Shown here piece after piece: positions 38,525-51,138 of a DNA stretch of 64,000 nucleotides; position 1 is the stretch's first letter, and every line of letters starts with the position of its first letter. Under the pieces are notes generated by a model. The model was not told the origin of the DNA, searched no databases, and saw nothing but the letters and a program-made list of their open reading frames with translations. Position numbers and translations under genes: made by a program. The DNA is taken from assembly GCA_039000515.1 (NCBI GenBank), contig JBCFYV010001001.1, positions 12,575,373 to 12,639,372 on the forward strand, in the 5' to 3' direction. The stretch is from Timema cristinae (taxonomy: Eukaryota > Arthropoda > Insecta > Phasmatodea > Timematidae).

Positions 38525-41083
38525 TTATTATACCCAAAATCCATATCAGTCTACATTTCACTAATACAAACCACGTATATAATTATTACACCCAAATATC
38601 CATATCAGACTACATTTCACTAATACAAACCATGTATATAATGATTACACCCAAACATTCATATCAGACTACTTTTCACTAATACAAACCATGTATATAA
38701 TGATTACACCCCAACATCCATATCAGACTACATTTCACTAATACAAACCATGTATATAATGATTACACCCAAACATCCATATCAGACTACTTTTCACTAA
38801 TACAAACCACGTATATAATGATTACACCCAAACATCCATATCAGACTACATTTCACTAATACAAACCATGTATATAATGATTACACCCCAACATCCATAT
38901 CAGACTACATTTCACTAATACAAACCATGTATATAATTATTACACCCAAAATCCATATCATACTACATTTCACTAATACAAACCATGTGTATAATTATTA
39001 CACCCAAACATCCATATCAGACTACATTTCACTAATACAAACCATGTATATAATTATTACACCCAAATATCCATATCAGACTACATTTCACTAATACAAA
39101 CCACGTATATAATTATTACACCCCAACATCCATATCAGACTACATTTCACTAATACAAACCACGTATATAATTATTACACCCAAACATCCATATCAGACT
39201 ACATTTCACTAATACAAACCATGTATATAATTATTACACCCAAATATCCATATCAGACTACATTTCACTAATACAAACCACGTATATAATTATTACACCC
39301 AAATATCCATATCAGACTACTTTTCACTAATACAAACCACGTATATAATTATTACACCCCAACATCCATATCAGACTACATTTCACTAATACAAACCATG
39401 TATATAATTATTACACCCCAACATCCATATCAGACTACATTTCACTAATACAAACCATGTATATAATTATTACACCCAAATATCCATATCATACTACATT
39501 TCACTAATACAAACCACGTATATAATTATTATACCCAAATATCCATATCAGTCTACATTTCACTAATACAAACCACGTATATAATTATTACACCCAAATA
39601 TCCATATCATACTACATTTCACTAATACAAACCATGTATATAATTATTACACCCAAACATCCATATCATACTACATTTCACTAATACAAACCATGTATAT
39701 AATTATTACACCCAAACATCCATATCAGACTACATTTCACTAATACAAACCATGTATATAATTATTACACCCCAACATCCATATCAGACTACATTTCACT
39801 AATACAAACCACGTATATAATTATTACACCCCAACATCCATATCAGACTACATTTCACTAATACAAACCACGTATATAATTATTACACCCCAACATCCAT
39901 ATCAGACTACATTTCACTAATACAAACCACGTATATAATTATTACACCCCAACATCCATATCAGACTACATTTCACTAATACAAACCACGTATATAATTA
40001 TTACACCCCAACATCCATATCAGACTACATTTCACTAATACAAACGACGTATATAATTATTACACCCCAACATCCATATCAGACTACATTTCACTAATAC
40101 AAACCACGTATATAATTATTACACCCCAACATCCATATCAGACTACATTTCACTAATACAAACCACGTATATAATTATTACACCCCAACATCCATATCAG
40201 ACTACATTTCACTAATACAAACCACGTATATAATTATTACACCCAAATATCCATATCAGACTACAATTCACTAATACAAACCACGTATATAATTATTACA
40301 CCCAAATATCCATATCAGACTACATTTCACTAATACAAACCACGTATATAATTATTACACCCCAACATCCATATCAGACTACATTTCACTAATACAAACC
40401 ACGTATATAATTATTACACCCCAACATCCATATCAGACTACATTTCACTAATACAAACCACGTATATAATTATTACACCCCAACATCCATATCAGACTAC
40501 ATTTCACTAATACAAACCACGTATATAATTATTACACCCCAACATCCATATCAGATACATTTCACTAATACAAACCACGTATATAATTATTACACCCCAA
40601 CATCCATATCAGACTACATTTCACTAATACAAACCACGTATATAATTATTACACCCCAACATCCATATCAGACTACATTTCACTAATACAAACCACGTAT
40701 ATAATTATTACACCCCAACATCCATATCAGACTACATTTCACTAATACAAACCACGTATATAATTATTACACCCCAACATCCATATCAGACTACATTTCA
40801 CTAATACAAACCACGTATATAATTATTACACCCCAACATCCATATCAGACTACATTTCACTAATACAAACCACGTATATAATTATTACACCCAAATATCC
40901 ATATCAGACTACATTTCACTAATACAAACCACGTATATAATTATTACACCCAAATATCCATATCAGACTACATTTCACTAATACAAACCACGTATATAAT
41001 TATTACACCCAAACATCCATAACAGACTACATTTCACTAATACAAACCACGTATATAATTATTACACCCCAACATCCATATCA
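38525..41083. repeat. 59-bp tandem satellite array, about 43 units
   Basis: The unit repeats at exactly 59 bp over most of the array, with anchor words CATATCAGACTACATTTCAC and CTAATACAAACCACGTATAT. I count the anchor CATATCA from 38542 to 41077, that is about 43 periods; a few units are 57-58 bp. Variants are clustered: ATGATTACACCC units at about 38640-38880, mixed ATGTATA/ACGTATA units up to 39780, and near-identical ACGTATA...ACACCCCAAC units from 39780 to 40860. Neighbouring homogenised units suggest local amplification by unequal exchange. The right edge is abrupt at CATATCA|CGTTTAAAC. It is AT-rich and has no coding potential. Confidence 0.97.
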
Positions 41084-41160
41084 CGTTTAAACTCATTATA
41101 CAGATAAATAAATGAATACATGCTAGTAAATCGTTACAGCGATGGCTACACATTGTCACG

Positions 41161-41532
41161 TTAAGGTGCGGCAGAAGGGAGCGCGAGTAATTTTACAGTT
41201 TGTATATAATATAATTTTTTTTGACACAATAAATTAAATATTTCTCCAGTAGCAACGTAGAGTTTAGTTTTCTGCACATGCTAATATAAACAGATCATGA
41301 ATATCTGTCAAGGGTGTCCTGAAATGATGTCAAAACTTTTTCTCTTTATTTAAAAAGTTATGACAAAATTCCAGGACACCCTTGACATATATTCAAGCTC
41401 TGTTGATATTAGCTTGTGCAGAAAACTAAACTCTACGTTGCTACTGGAGAAATATTTAATTTGTTGTGTCAAAAAAACGTAAATTCTATAAAAACTGTAA
41501 AATTACTCGCGTTCCCTTCTGCCGCACCTTAA
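41161..41532. mobile_element. Foldback MITE, copy 5 (best preserved ends)
   Basis: TTAAGGTGCGGCAGAAGGG opens the copy and its inverse closes it, with TTAA at both edges. The arms pair nearly end to end over about 170 bp each, through TGTCAAGGGTGTCCTG and CAGGACACCCTTGACA. The transcript or single strand would form one long hairpin. It lies only 77 bp from the edge of the 59-bp satellite. Confidence 0.9.
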
Positions 41533-42181
41533 AATGTATTCAAAACTTTTTACAGAGAAAGGTTCTAAATAATTTGAGTTTCACTCGACCTTCTTGTTAA
41601 AGGTTTAGTTGTCATAAGTCAATCACTCGTACATAGGTTGTTAGTTTTTGGGGTTCGATTTTAAGATAAAAACGTATATCCTTTCACATCACGATGATAA
41701 CTTTAAAACGACTCTCTTCCAGTTCTCTATGTTTATCGCTGCTCCAATAGTTTTATGGGTGTGGAACAGTATATCAACTCCCCAGCAAATCAGATAAATG
41801 GAAAGATAAATATTTTATTTGGTACTGTACTGTAAACAAAGACGGATTGTTCAGATGAGACACGGCGTGCACACAGCAGGAAAGCTGGGAATTCGCTGGG
41901 AAAATCCTCTTTTCGTTGGAAGCTACTATTTTTGCCAATATCCGGAGACTTTAACCTTTAAAATTAATGATGGATTAAATAGAAAAGCTATTATATTTGT
42001 TCATTATGGTTATAGCCGCATCTTAACATAATATTATTTAAATTGAAAAATAACACTTAAACACGGGAATCAAACTCGGGACCTTTGATCAGTTCAGCCA
42101 TTTTCTCATAATTTAAACTACCGAAAATGATATAAGATACGCGTAATCAAAAAGTATAGACCTCTGCTTTTAACTGTATTA
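41533..42181. other. Unassigned stretch before the hAT copy
   Basis: Includes a family-C SINE head on the minus strand at 42060-42125. The 70-codon frame at 41819-42031 starts at GTG-type context within unique sequence and has no domain. Confidence 0.4.
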
Positions 42182-42189
42182 TATGGTAG

Positions 42190-43009
42190 CAGTGGCGGCT
42201 CGTGTATAGGTACTGCGTAACTGCAGCACCCCCTATTTCCACTTCATATTATTGATAACATTTAATATAATGAATACTTTTTTTTTTAATTCTCTCTTTT
42301 TTTTGTAGTACAATATATATTCCTCAAGCTTAATGTCAGTACTTCAGTAGCCATCCCCCAGTTTATGAAAAAGATACAAACATCTTTGTATGGAACTGTG
42401 TGCTTCACAGAGCCAGCGACGTGGTGTTTGACTGTTGTTGCACATAGTAAGGGGTGGGGAGGAAGGTGGGACTGCCAGGTATAGAGGGCACTGTTTCTCT
42501 CGCAGTGCCGGCTCTGGCGTGATGGTAGAAGAAAGTTTTTTTTTACTCAGCGTGTGTTGTGCTTAAAAACCGTGTACCATATTCTTGAATGTGATAAAGT
42601 GTAGAAGAGTGTAGAGTTAGATTATTATTCTGCTTCCAGCTATTCTGTTTGATCCATTTTTTTTTCGGTTTTTTTATTTAACAGAAAGACTAAATGTGCT
42701 TGCAGTATTTTCAATGGAGAAAAATGTCCTCAATTGTCATCCAGAGATCAAGGAGAAAATTATTGAACTTTTCGCGCAAATCTAAACAAGAAGAATGGAT
42801 TTCATTTTTAAATGAATAGATCAATCTTGAACTGTAACAATTTAAGTTAAAGTAAGTAAAAAAGTTTGATTTTTTTTGTTAAGATTTTATCATGTTCCTG
42901 AATAAATTTTCTTTTTATACGTGCTTTTTTTTCTTTTTACACAATTTTAAAACAAAGGCTAAACATTTTCTGGAGCACCCCCACTAATTTTAGCTACGAG
43001 CCGCCACTG
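42190..43009 (+). mobile_element. hAT transposon derivative with remnant last exon
   Basis: The ends are CAGTGGCGGCTCGTG (left) and the inverse of CAGTGGCGGCTCGTAGCT (right), a typical hAT terminal repeat. The flanks are TATGGTAG (42182-42189) and TAAGGTAG (43010-43017), an 8-bp target duplication with one mismatch, as hAT makes. At 820 bp it is far shorter than an autonomous hAT and most of the transposase is missing. A second CAGTGCCGGCTCTGGCGTGATGG word at about 42504 repeats the terminus internally. Confidence 0.88.
42681..42785 (+). pseudogene. C-terminal exon of a hAT transposase
   Basis: Following a polypyrimidine run and a possible acceptor (TTTATTTAACAG), an open frame reads TERLNVLAVFSMEKNVLN and then HPEIKEKIIELFAQI before TAA. 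The pattern RLNxLAxxSMEK followed by a short helix ending in LFA is the usual C-terminus of ZMYM1/TTF-type hAT transposases, by family knowledge. The DDE core and dimerisation domain are absent, so this is a fossil last exon kept inside a deleted copy. Confidence 0.7.
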
Positions 43010-43194
43010 TAAGGTAGCATAGTTTGAAAAATGTTGTACCTACATTTATGTTGCAGCGATTAAAAAAAAATACTTTTACGTTTTATGGGGAACCTTATAC
43101 AATTTTATCTATCTTGTAAAAAAGCGATCTAGTTTTTCCGGTCAGAGTCATGTATGCGTGTTAACCACTCAACCTACCTTAACAGAGTTCATTT

Positions 43195-43340
43195 TATTGC
43201 ACCCACCCTTATCCTTCAAATCCCGTTTCCACCGGCTATTCACCAATGTTTTTGACCTTTTAAACCAACTTTCTGGCTCGTAGTTTGCCGAAAATGCGAA
43301 GTATTTGTCTGTACCGTTAACTTTAGGCGGTCTGTTTATA
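43195..43340. promoter_or_regulatory. Short non-repetitive island
   Basis: CACCGGCTATTCACCAATG to GGCGGTCTGTTTATAAGAGA, including a TATAAGA word. Nothing coding is seen. Confidence 0.2.
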
Positions 43341-44372
43341 AGAGACGAAGAAGGTAAGGGACTAATCGCACAAACATTGTAAAATGAGTGACAGAGTGAA
43401 ATTTTAGTAGAGGGTTTTCATGGTTCTTTATTTAAAAAGTAACTGTACCAGTTGTAAACAAAACATTTGGCAAAGTGAAAGCGTTATTTAAAACCACTGT
43501 TCGGTATAAGTAGGGTGACAGAAATTGCATGCGTACTGTTTCTTAAGGTGATGTTCAGTTTTCCTACAAAGCAGGTGGTTTTTAACCAAGTACTTTAAGA
43601 AGTAGTTCTTTTTGAAGTCTGAGAAATATTTGAATTTAACAGCGCTAGCGCTAGGAACTTCAGTCATCATTTATTTTTATTTTCTCAGTTAGTTCTTTTT
43701 AAAAGTTCTATTAGAAAAGAGCAGGAATTTTGGCTGGAAATAAGACCTTTCTAAACGACTTCCTGCCAAAATCAGTGTTTACGTATGTTTTACTTTTTAT
43801 GTGTTTGCACCAAGAGTTTTTTTCACTATATTAATATCCATCCCTTGAAGTTGACAATGAAACTAATGATTTTCTAAACATATTATTTAACGTGATGTCA
43901 CTCAGTGTATTAATTAATTAGAAATGAAAAAGGAAATTTATTAAGTAGTTTTTTCCCTTCTCCCTCTATCTACTCCACTTACTATATTTTTGTAACATAT
44001 AGGCCTACATAGAATATTTGATATTCCCCCACCCCCAATTTTTCAAAAAAAAAATTATTATGTTAATCATACATAGGACATAACCAACGAACCTTTGAAC
44101 GCTTTTACAATTCGTCGCTAACTTTCGGAGACTTACTTTTGTGTGTATATGGGACGTTATTGCAGCAAAATAGAATAGTGGAGTATTTTCTTATTTATTA
44201 TTGATTATAATCAATGTATTAGTAATGATATATAATAATTACTATATTAGAATATAATATATTTTAACGTTATACAAATATTACATAGGTAGAAAACAAA
44301 ATTGAATTTGTTTACGCACATTACATACGTGGGTCTTATCATTTGGTAGGTTTATGGAAAGAACTACTGTCA
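43341..44372. other. Unassigned AT-rich stretch
   Basis: Contains CCAAAATCAGTG and inverse CTGGAAATAAGACC words but no clear repeat structure or gene. Confidence 0.4.
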
Positions 44373-44616
44373 GCACAACGTCTTACTACCCATTCAGGTT
44401 GTACGCATATATACTAATTACGTTGTTGTGTTAGTAACGAAGCATGGTTGAATTTAGATGAGGAAGTGTATTCGCATTTGCTTTGGAGGGTGAATGAAAA
44501 TCCGTCTAGGAAAAATCCCCTTCGGTACACCAGGCCGAGACTAAAATCCTGATCTTTCTGTAATCGACAATTTCTATCGACAGTGTGACGCCTTAGATCA
44601 TTCAACTACCGAAGAT
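44373..44616 (-). mobile_element. SINE family A2
   Basis: Tail CGTCTTACTACCCATTCAGG, body ATTCGCATTTGCTTTGGAGG, and inverse head GACGCCTTAGATCATTCAAC. Confidence 0.75.
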
Positions 44617-45141
44617 GATAAAAAAATAGTTTGAATAAATAGGCTTACTAGCACGAATTTCAACTATTGTGTTCACTATCTCTGTTTAAAAAAACTACAA
44701 TAATAATATTTGATTAATAAATATAATGAACTGCTCTAATTTAAAGGTGCAATTTTCTACTCAAAATTTCTATGAGTACGCTAAAGAATTTCTTCAAAAA
44801 AATATTTACTGTACAGGCAAGCACTTTCAAAATGGTTCACCAGCTTTAGACTAGACCTCATTCAGTTGATATAAATCCATCCTGACACAACTTTAGTGAT
44901 TGGTTGCACTGCGGATGATCTTTTATCAGAATGTATTTATTTACTCATCGACTTATTGATGTTTTAAATAACACGGACATACCTCGTTAACTCGGAAATG
45001 GTATCCTCTTCACCTTCCACTGTCATCGTGTTACGCTCCATCTACATCATTCGTAACGTCCGTAGTCCGTAAGAAAGATAGTTTCATGAGTAACAGGTTT
45101 CTCTTGCCCATGGAGTCTCGGTCCTTAGTCTGCAGCACTAC

Positions 45142-45514
45142 GTAGACACCAGCCGAAGAGACCGCAAGTATTTTACAGTTTTTATAGAATTTACATTTTT
45201 TGTTCAAAATTAATAAAAATTTTCGGCAGTAGCAACATAAAAAGAGTTTAATTTTCTCTACACGCTAATATCAACGGATCTTGAATATCTGTCAAGGGTG
45301 TCATGGAATTTTGTCAACATCTTTTAAATAAAGATAAATTGTTTTGACGAAAATCCAGGACACCCTTGACAGATATTCAAGATCTGTTGATATTAGCATG
45401 TAGAGAAAACTAAACTCTATGTAACTACCGGAGAAATATTTAATTTATTTTGGCAAAAAAAAAATGTAGTGCTATAAAAACTGTAAAATTACTCTCCCTT
45501 CGGCCGCACCTTAA
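45142..45514. mobile_element. Foldback MITE, copy 6
   Basis: The right end GGCCGCACCTTAA is intact; the left end (ACACCAGCCGAAGAG) lost its TTAA. The arms pair through GATCTTGAATATCTGTCAAG. It is closest in sequence to copy 5 (same GCGGC-AGAAGGG type end). Confidence 0.85.
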
Positions 45515-46522
45515 CTTTCTTAGCGATTGTCGGGTAGATAAATAAATGTAATAATGATAAATAAGTCGAATCTAAAGGAAAGCTTTTTTTTTAGCACCGC
45601 TTCTTACTACTCGTTCTGAAAACAAAAATTATGGTAAAGGTAACAGTTTTATTTATTTATTTACCTTTAATAGAAATTCATAGAACACTTTTATGTATAA
45701 CGGTTATGGTTATTTTAACTAAAAACATTAAACACAAATTAAAATTATGAAAATGTTTATCGGGCATACAGAATTTGTTAAAAATTGTGTTATTTCGACA
45801 AATTTGACTGGACGAACAAAGCATTATACTTTTCCATAGAACATAGGTTGACATAACACGTGATTAAGGACATGGAGAGTAGATGAAATTAAAAATTATA
45901 CGGACTCTTACGGACTATGAGGATACGGAACTTATCACGGGAGGAATCTGGTAGTGGGGTGAGGGGGAAGTAATAGATACTAGGGGGGAGGGGGTACGTC
46001 CCCCCTCCAATAATCAGTAAAAAGGGATTGTTTTATTAAAATAATTGAAAACTCACATTCGGAACAAATGACTAACGTATATATTTTTTTATACATGAAT
46101 TAAAGAATTACTTTCATTATCATATTTTTCGTGTTATTCATTTGTTATGATTTTTTATTTTTTTCTAATTTAAAGTAAAAATGGGTTGGTTGTACTCTTC
46201 CCTACCCCCTCACGCCTTCCTTAATGACTAGGGATATATTGGCACCAATGGAGTTTACGCAACATGTCGACGAGGCTTTGTTCTTGTTCGAGACACCAAG
46301 GAGCGGAAAGGAGAGGGGGTGTGGGGAGCGGAGTGGGAGTTGAAAACATAGTTCAATCAACAGGTGGATCACACTCTTCACGGCTGTATTTAATGTTGTA
46401 AAGAGTGAACATGTGTGAGATTATATTGGTCGGCCTTCCTTACTGGCAATATAAAATACCGTACGTATCTCGTGATAGGTTCACCTCGCCCTCCAAAGTT
46501 TTACTGTCAGCCTCGTAATCAA
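45515..46522. other. Unassigned AT-rich stretch
   Basis: A SINE tail-only remnant on the minus strand is at 45588-45620. G-rich runs occur near 45955-46005. No gene is seen. Confidence 0.4.
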
Positions 46523-46596
46523 GATGGTTGTTGTTGTTGTTGTGTTGTTGTTGTTGTTAGGTTGCTGATGGTTAAACTTGTTGTTTTGTCATCGAT

Positions 46597-46808
46597 GGTG
46601 GTTGGTACGTGTTCGACTGGATTGCCGGTGACGGGGTGATCAGGGTTTGAATACTGTTTGGGTTTATTAAGGTTTTCTTTTCCTCCCTAAATGGTATTCT
46701 TCCACGCAGATGCGGGTACAATACCTCTAAAATTATACCTTTATCATCCCTATTCTATTAGCGTAATCAAGTTATGCGGGTATCCCAAATGGGTACTGAG
46801 ACACGGTG
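46597..46808 (+). mobile_element. SINE family A2 fragment
   Basis: ACTGGATTGCCGGTGACGGG, B box AGGGTTTGAATACTG, and tail TATCCCAAATGGGTACTGAG. The (GTT)n run at 46523-46557 precedes it. Confidence 0.7.
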
Positions 46809-47184
46809 AAAGATATAAAAGCTAATGTCGGTATCAAACGCTCGAAAGAGAGACGACTAGTTGACAGGAAAATATCCTCCAACTGCTGTATTTCTTATGA
46901 AAATGGCTGTCCTGAAACTTTAAAACAACTAAAACAATCAATCCTCTTAGAATTGTCCCCATTGAAAATGATTCTAAATGTTTTGGGAAGGCTAGGTTTA
47001 TGTTTATAATAATTAATTTGATCTCAGAACTTTGACATTTGGTGTGAACTGTCACTGAAAATGAGACAGCTCTATAGTTAAAAAAAAATCGAATGGCTCC
47101 GAATGTAAAATTTTAACATGCAGTTTGACAATTATTATAATATGAAAATCTCCACACGGAGGAGACCAAATTTCAATTAATTTA

Positions 47185-47275
47185 AATTACTTGAAAATGA
47201 TACCTAGACACGATAATTGAACCCGAGACCTTTGACTTAGCGTGGCAATGCTCTACCACCAAGGTATCCAGGATT
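47185..47275 (-). mobile_element. SINE family C head
   Basis: On the minus strand GGATACCTTGGTGGTAGAGC and GGGTTCAATTATCG. The same head occurs at 47570-47645 (minus) and 42060-42125 (minus) and 6533 (plus). Confidence 0.55.
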
Positions 47276-47569
47276 CGTCCCTTGTCCGGGTCATTCTTCA
47301 CTCATAGTTTAAAGCCGAGTCTGTGATGGACGTGTGAAATCATCATATGCATAAGAGTGGTCAATTGATATCGTGAGCTATCAGACACACAGCCATCTCC
47401 GAAGTTGTAGAATTGTTATGTGGCCAAGTATACAATACAAGATTGTAATTAGTCCTAAAGCAAATTTAAATAAATATCAGTGCACATGTTACAAATAATT
47501 GTAATTACGGCACTGTTCATATACAATGCACCACATTTAAATTATTTTAAGTTTGTTGAAAAATTATAC

Positions 47570-47645
47570 CTGTAACCGAGAATCGAACCTGGGATCTTTG
47601 GCTTAGCTCACCAATTTCTACCACTAAGCTATTCAGGATTAACCC
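47570..47645 (-). mobile_element. SINE family C head
   Basis: On the minus strand GAATAGCTTAGTGGTAGAAA and AGGTTCGATTCTCGG. A pair of related heads 300 bp apart in the same orientation suggests tandem duplication or repeated insertion. Confidence 0.55.
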
Positions 47646-47950
47646 CATGCTCCATTTTGACATGAACCCTATTTCAAAATAATAAACTGTTTCTTTATTA
47701 AACGCATTTATGGACGTCTGCAGTGCGTCTTAGCGCTCTTACAGGCAGCCCACTTAACCCATAAAACATTGTTTTCTCAACTCCCAATATCCGCTTACCC
47801 CTTTTGGGACCTCTTCCGGATCTTTAAAGGAAAATACGAAACAAATAACTGATATCTTGTAAAATATAAACGGCCGTTCCAAATTTTAATAAAGCCAAAC
47901 AAATGCGGAATCGAGGAAAAGAAAGGGTTATATAAGTCTTTCCTTGTTTT

Positions 47951-48200
47951 TTTTAGTACCACATCTTACTACCCACTAGGGCTATACGCATATGTACTAA
48001 TTATGCTAATGGATTAATACTATTGGATTTATAGGGAGTGTAACCACATTTGCGTGAAGGTAGAGTTAAAATCCATGAGGAAAAACCACGTTCAGTACAC
48101 TCGACCGGAATTTGAACCCCTTTTCCCCCCATCATCAACAGTCCTGTCTATTGTGAGATGAGGACCCTGACTATTCACCCATTTGACCACTGAAGCGGGA
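47951..48200 (-). mobile_element. SINE family A2
   Basis: Poly-T start, tail ACCACATCTTACTACCCAC, body CCACATTTGCGTGAAGG, and head end CACTGAAGCGGG. Confidence 0.8.
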
Positions 48201-48271
48201 TTCATCGTCTTAAAATCTGCAATAACTCATTTATCAGCCCTACAACTATCAACATTTATTTTATATTTTAA

Positions 48272-48912
48272 GGCGACTTTCACACGTGTCGAGTTTTCGC
48301 CGCCACCGCGGACTGCGTGGTGCCATGATTTTCTAGGTGCACAGGTTTAAATGAGAGCTCTCACACGTGACGGCACGGCGATAATGCCATAGAGGGCCGC
48401 CGTGTTAGCGACGGTGTATCTCGATTTAGGGACGGCTCGCCGAAATGGTCGAGATACATTGTGTCTAATGTATCTATTCACACGTCACGATGTTTCGCCT
48501 TTGATCCACACGGTGGGCTAGCTTAATTCCCACGTTGTTCGTTAGACTGAGTAGATGCTTCGGCTTCTTGAACTTTTTAAATCAATGTTGAGGCATTAAT
48601 TGCACAAGTGGAATTGAGTTCAGTGCTTTGAGGAAGAATCTTAGAGGAGTACGAATATTGGATTGAGTCATCGTCAGCTTTGAAGGGAGGTTTGTGCTTT
48701 AATCAATTCAGAATTCGAGACGTTGGACGACGAGAAGAAGAAAAAAAGTTTTGTACATACAACACCTTCTTTCTTTGGTTCATGTTAACACACTAGAGCA
48801 TAGCGAGAAAATGGAAATGGCAAATTGGATGGAATTCAACAAGGCATGGCACGCCGTCGGTACAGATGGTCCACGACGACGGTGAAAAACCATCACGTGT
48901 GTGAAGGCCGCC
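48272..48912. mobile_element. Harbinger/PIF-like non-autonomous element
   Basis: The left end GGCGACTTTCACACGTG and the inverse right end GGCGGCCTTCACACACGTG form imperfect terminal repeats of about 35 bp (both continue GTTTTCRCCG-like). The flanking triplets are TAA and TAG, close to the 3-bp TWA duplication of PIF/Harbinger elements. The inside is markedly richer in G and C than its surroundings. It contains internal inverted copies of CACACGTGACGG-like words and CTCGATTT/GAGATACA blocks. No intact nuclease frame was found. Confidence 0.65.
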
Positions 48913-49360
48913 TAGTAAATCTTAGATGGTGTATACATTCTAAAATATTTTGTGTACCTCTTAAGGTACGTACACCATAGTTTGAGAAACGCTTCTGTAA
49001 AGGAAGCTGTCGCTATCTAAGTTGAGGTATACACTGATTCTTGTAAGGATAGGAACATGAAAGGCCCTTTTCCCTCTCATTGAATAGAAAGATCTTGGTA
49101 GGTAAAAACGCTATTCACATATCCATACCCACAACAATCAGAGTATGGATCTATTTGAGTAGATGTTGGCCTGTACCAGCTTCCAAGGAAGGATTTCTCC
49201 TGTAATAAAAGCAATGGCGCTGTAAACATAGTGCTGACGTGAATGCGACGAGCTGTAATCAGTGATTGTTTACTGGCTATCGGTCTCAATACGATTTCTC
49301 AGTCCAGCCCGGCCACCCAATGCGGCCTTAGAACGGCACTTTTAATTTACTGTGGTTACA

Positions 49361-49361
<1 letters not shown>

Positions 49362-49396
<35 letters not shown>
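49362..49396. repeat. (CA)n microsatellite
   Basis: About 17 uninterrupted CA units. Confidence 0.95.
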
Positions 49397-49401
<5 letters not shown>

Positions 49402-49653
49402 ATTGAATGGCAAGAAGGGAATTAATTATGTGACACGGAAATACACTAAATCTGAATCGTTTATTGATATTTTTTTTTCACTTCTATCTTCGGTTTCTCG
49501 TACACTTATTTGCATTATCTTTGAATTGAATCATCGAAGCTACTGCCTCAACAGTTAATCTTATTTCTGTTATTTGATTTAAATTGCTCATATTTCATTT
49601 CCAACGATTCGTAAGTTTATTAAAAAAAAAGTTCCAGCATTACTCTTGAGCCT

Positions 49654-49780
49654 TGTAGTCCAATTTTCAAAGGAAGGGCAGATAGAAAAGTTACATATAC
49701 TTTCACGTTTTAATATGTCAAATCATATGACCTGCAACTGTAATTTCTTAGATGTTATCACACTAGAGGAAAATTAAACC
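49654..49780. mobile_element. Short MITE, CTAYARTCC family (left half)
   Basis: TGTAGTCCAATTTTCAAAGG, CTTTCACGTTTTAATATGTC and TATGACCTGCAACTGTAA match the left half of the family. The right end is missing. Confidence 0.55.
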
Positions 49781-50049
49781 ATACATATTAGTTTTAAACT
49801 AATTATTTCAAATTTACTTTAGACTAACTGAAAAACCATATAGTATTATAATATATACCCTTTATCAATAACATTATATAATATACACGTTCAGAAAAAA
49901 TAATTTTATAACTTTATCTTAGCTGAGCACACATTTTAACTTTATTTAAATTTCGTCGTTGGGAAGGGTGAGACATAAATCTTATAACAAACATATTTAT
50001 AAAAAGAATTAGTTTTATGGTTTAGCCCAACAATAAATGATGGTAGGAG

Positions 50050-50320
50050 ACCGCCCAGGGTGCAATTAGAGTGCCGCAGCTTGAGCTGTCTTTTTTTTTA
50101 AATTCCAGAACCGCGTACATCACACGCCCACGCACTGTTGCAGGACATATTATGCACATTGGTACTCTTCGCGCAGTCAAACTAAATAGGTGGGATCCCC
50201 TTAAATTCTTAAAGTTCCAAATTCACGTGTGTATATATCACTCGCGTTGTGGTATTACTATATTGCGATACATCAGCACATTAGTACACGTCACGCAGTC
50301 AAAATAAACAAGTATCTGAC
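50050..50320. promoter_or_regulatory. Non-repetitive island with CGCGCAGTCAAA words
   Basis: CGCGCAGTCAAACTAAATAGG and CACGCAGTCAAAATAAACAAG are two partial direct copies about 120 bp apart, each preceded by a GCACATT(GG/AG)TAC word. The remainder is unique. The 78-codon plus frame has no domain. Confidence 0.25.
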
Positions 50321-50824
50321 TTAATTCTAAAACAAGCATAACAAACAGACTTTGGCACAAATAAATACACACAATTCGTGTATCGTTTCATATCTTGCAT
50401 GAGCTGGGAATCGAAACAAGTGCCTTGGAGAGACAAGCTACTGACTGCGTTATGGTGCCAGACACACGAGGTCGACTGTTGTACGTCACAACATATTGGT
50501 AGCATGTGTAATCCAAACAGTATTATGGAATATCTTGTTCAGATATATGTTAATTTATTCTATATTTTTTACTTTTTCATATAGAGGAAGTATTCAAACC
50601 GTGAACGTTCTTGACATCGAACTTATAATTAATATTGATGTTTTATGTGATGCCAATACCAAACATTCTGTCTACCCCCATGTCTGTATACCCCTTTTTT
50701 CTGTCTGTCTGTCAAGCTTAGAGACTATACGGTTTTATGGATTCCGTTAAAAATTGACGTTTGTTTACATATTATTTTGCCCCCCACCCGTTTCAACGTC
50801 AATTTGTGATTTTTGTTCTAGCCT

Positions 50825-51138
50825 TTAAAATTAATATAATAAAAATAAATAATAAAATATTTCTCCACTCTCCAATAGAAACATAGTTTAATTTTTTTCA
50901 CACGGTGACCTCAATAGTTATTGAATATCTGTCATGAGCATAGTGGCATTAGATGATAAACTTTTTAAATGAAGAGGAATAAAAAGTTGTAATTAAATTC
51001 CAGGACATCCTTAATAGAAAAGCTGTTGAGGTCACCATGTGAAGAAAAATAAATTCTATTTATCGATTGAAGAATGTTTTGCTATGAAAATTGCAAAAGC
51101 ATCGGATTTTTCTCACGTCCACTATACCACCATCTTAA
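50825..51138. mobile_element. Foldback MITE, copy 7
   Basis: The right TTAA is at 51135-51138 and the core CACGGTGACCTCAATAG pairs with CTGTTGAGGTCACCATG. Its right flank is shared with copy 8. Confidence 0.75.

Noticed and set aside
38525..41083. CRISPR-like regular repeat
   Set aside because: Units are contiguous with no unique spacers; it is a tandem satellite in a eukaryotic genome.
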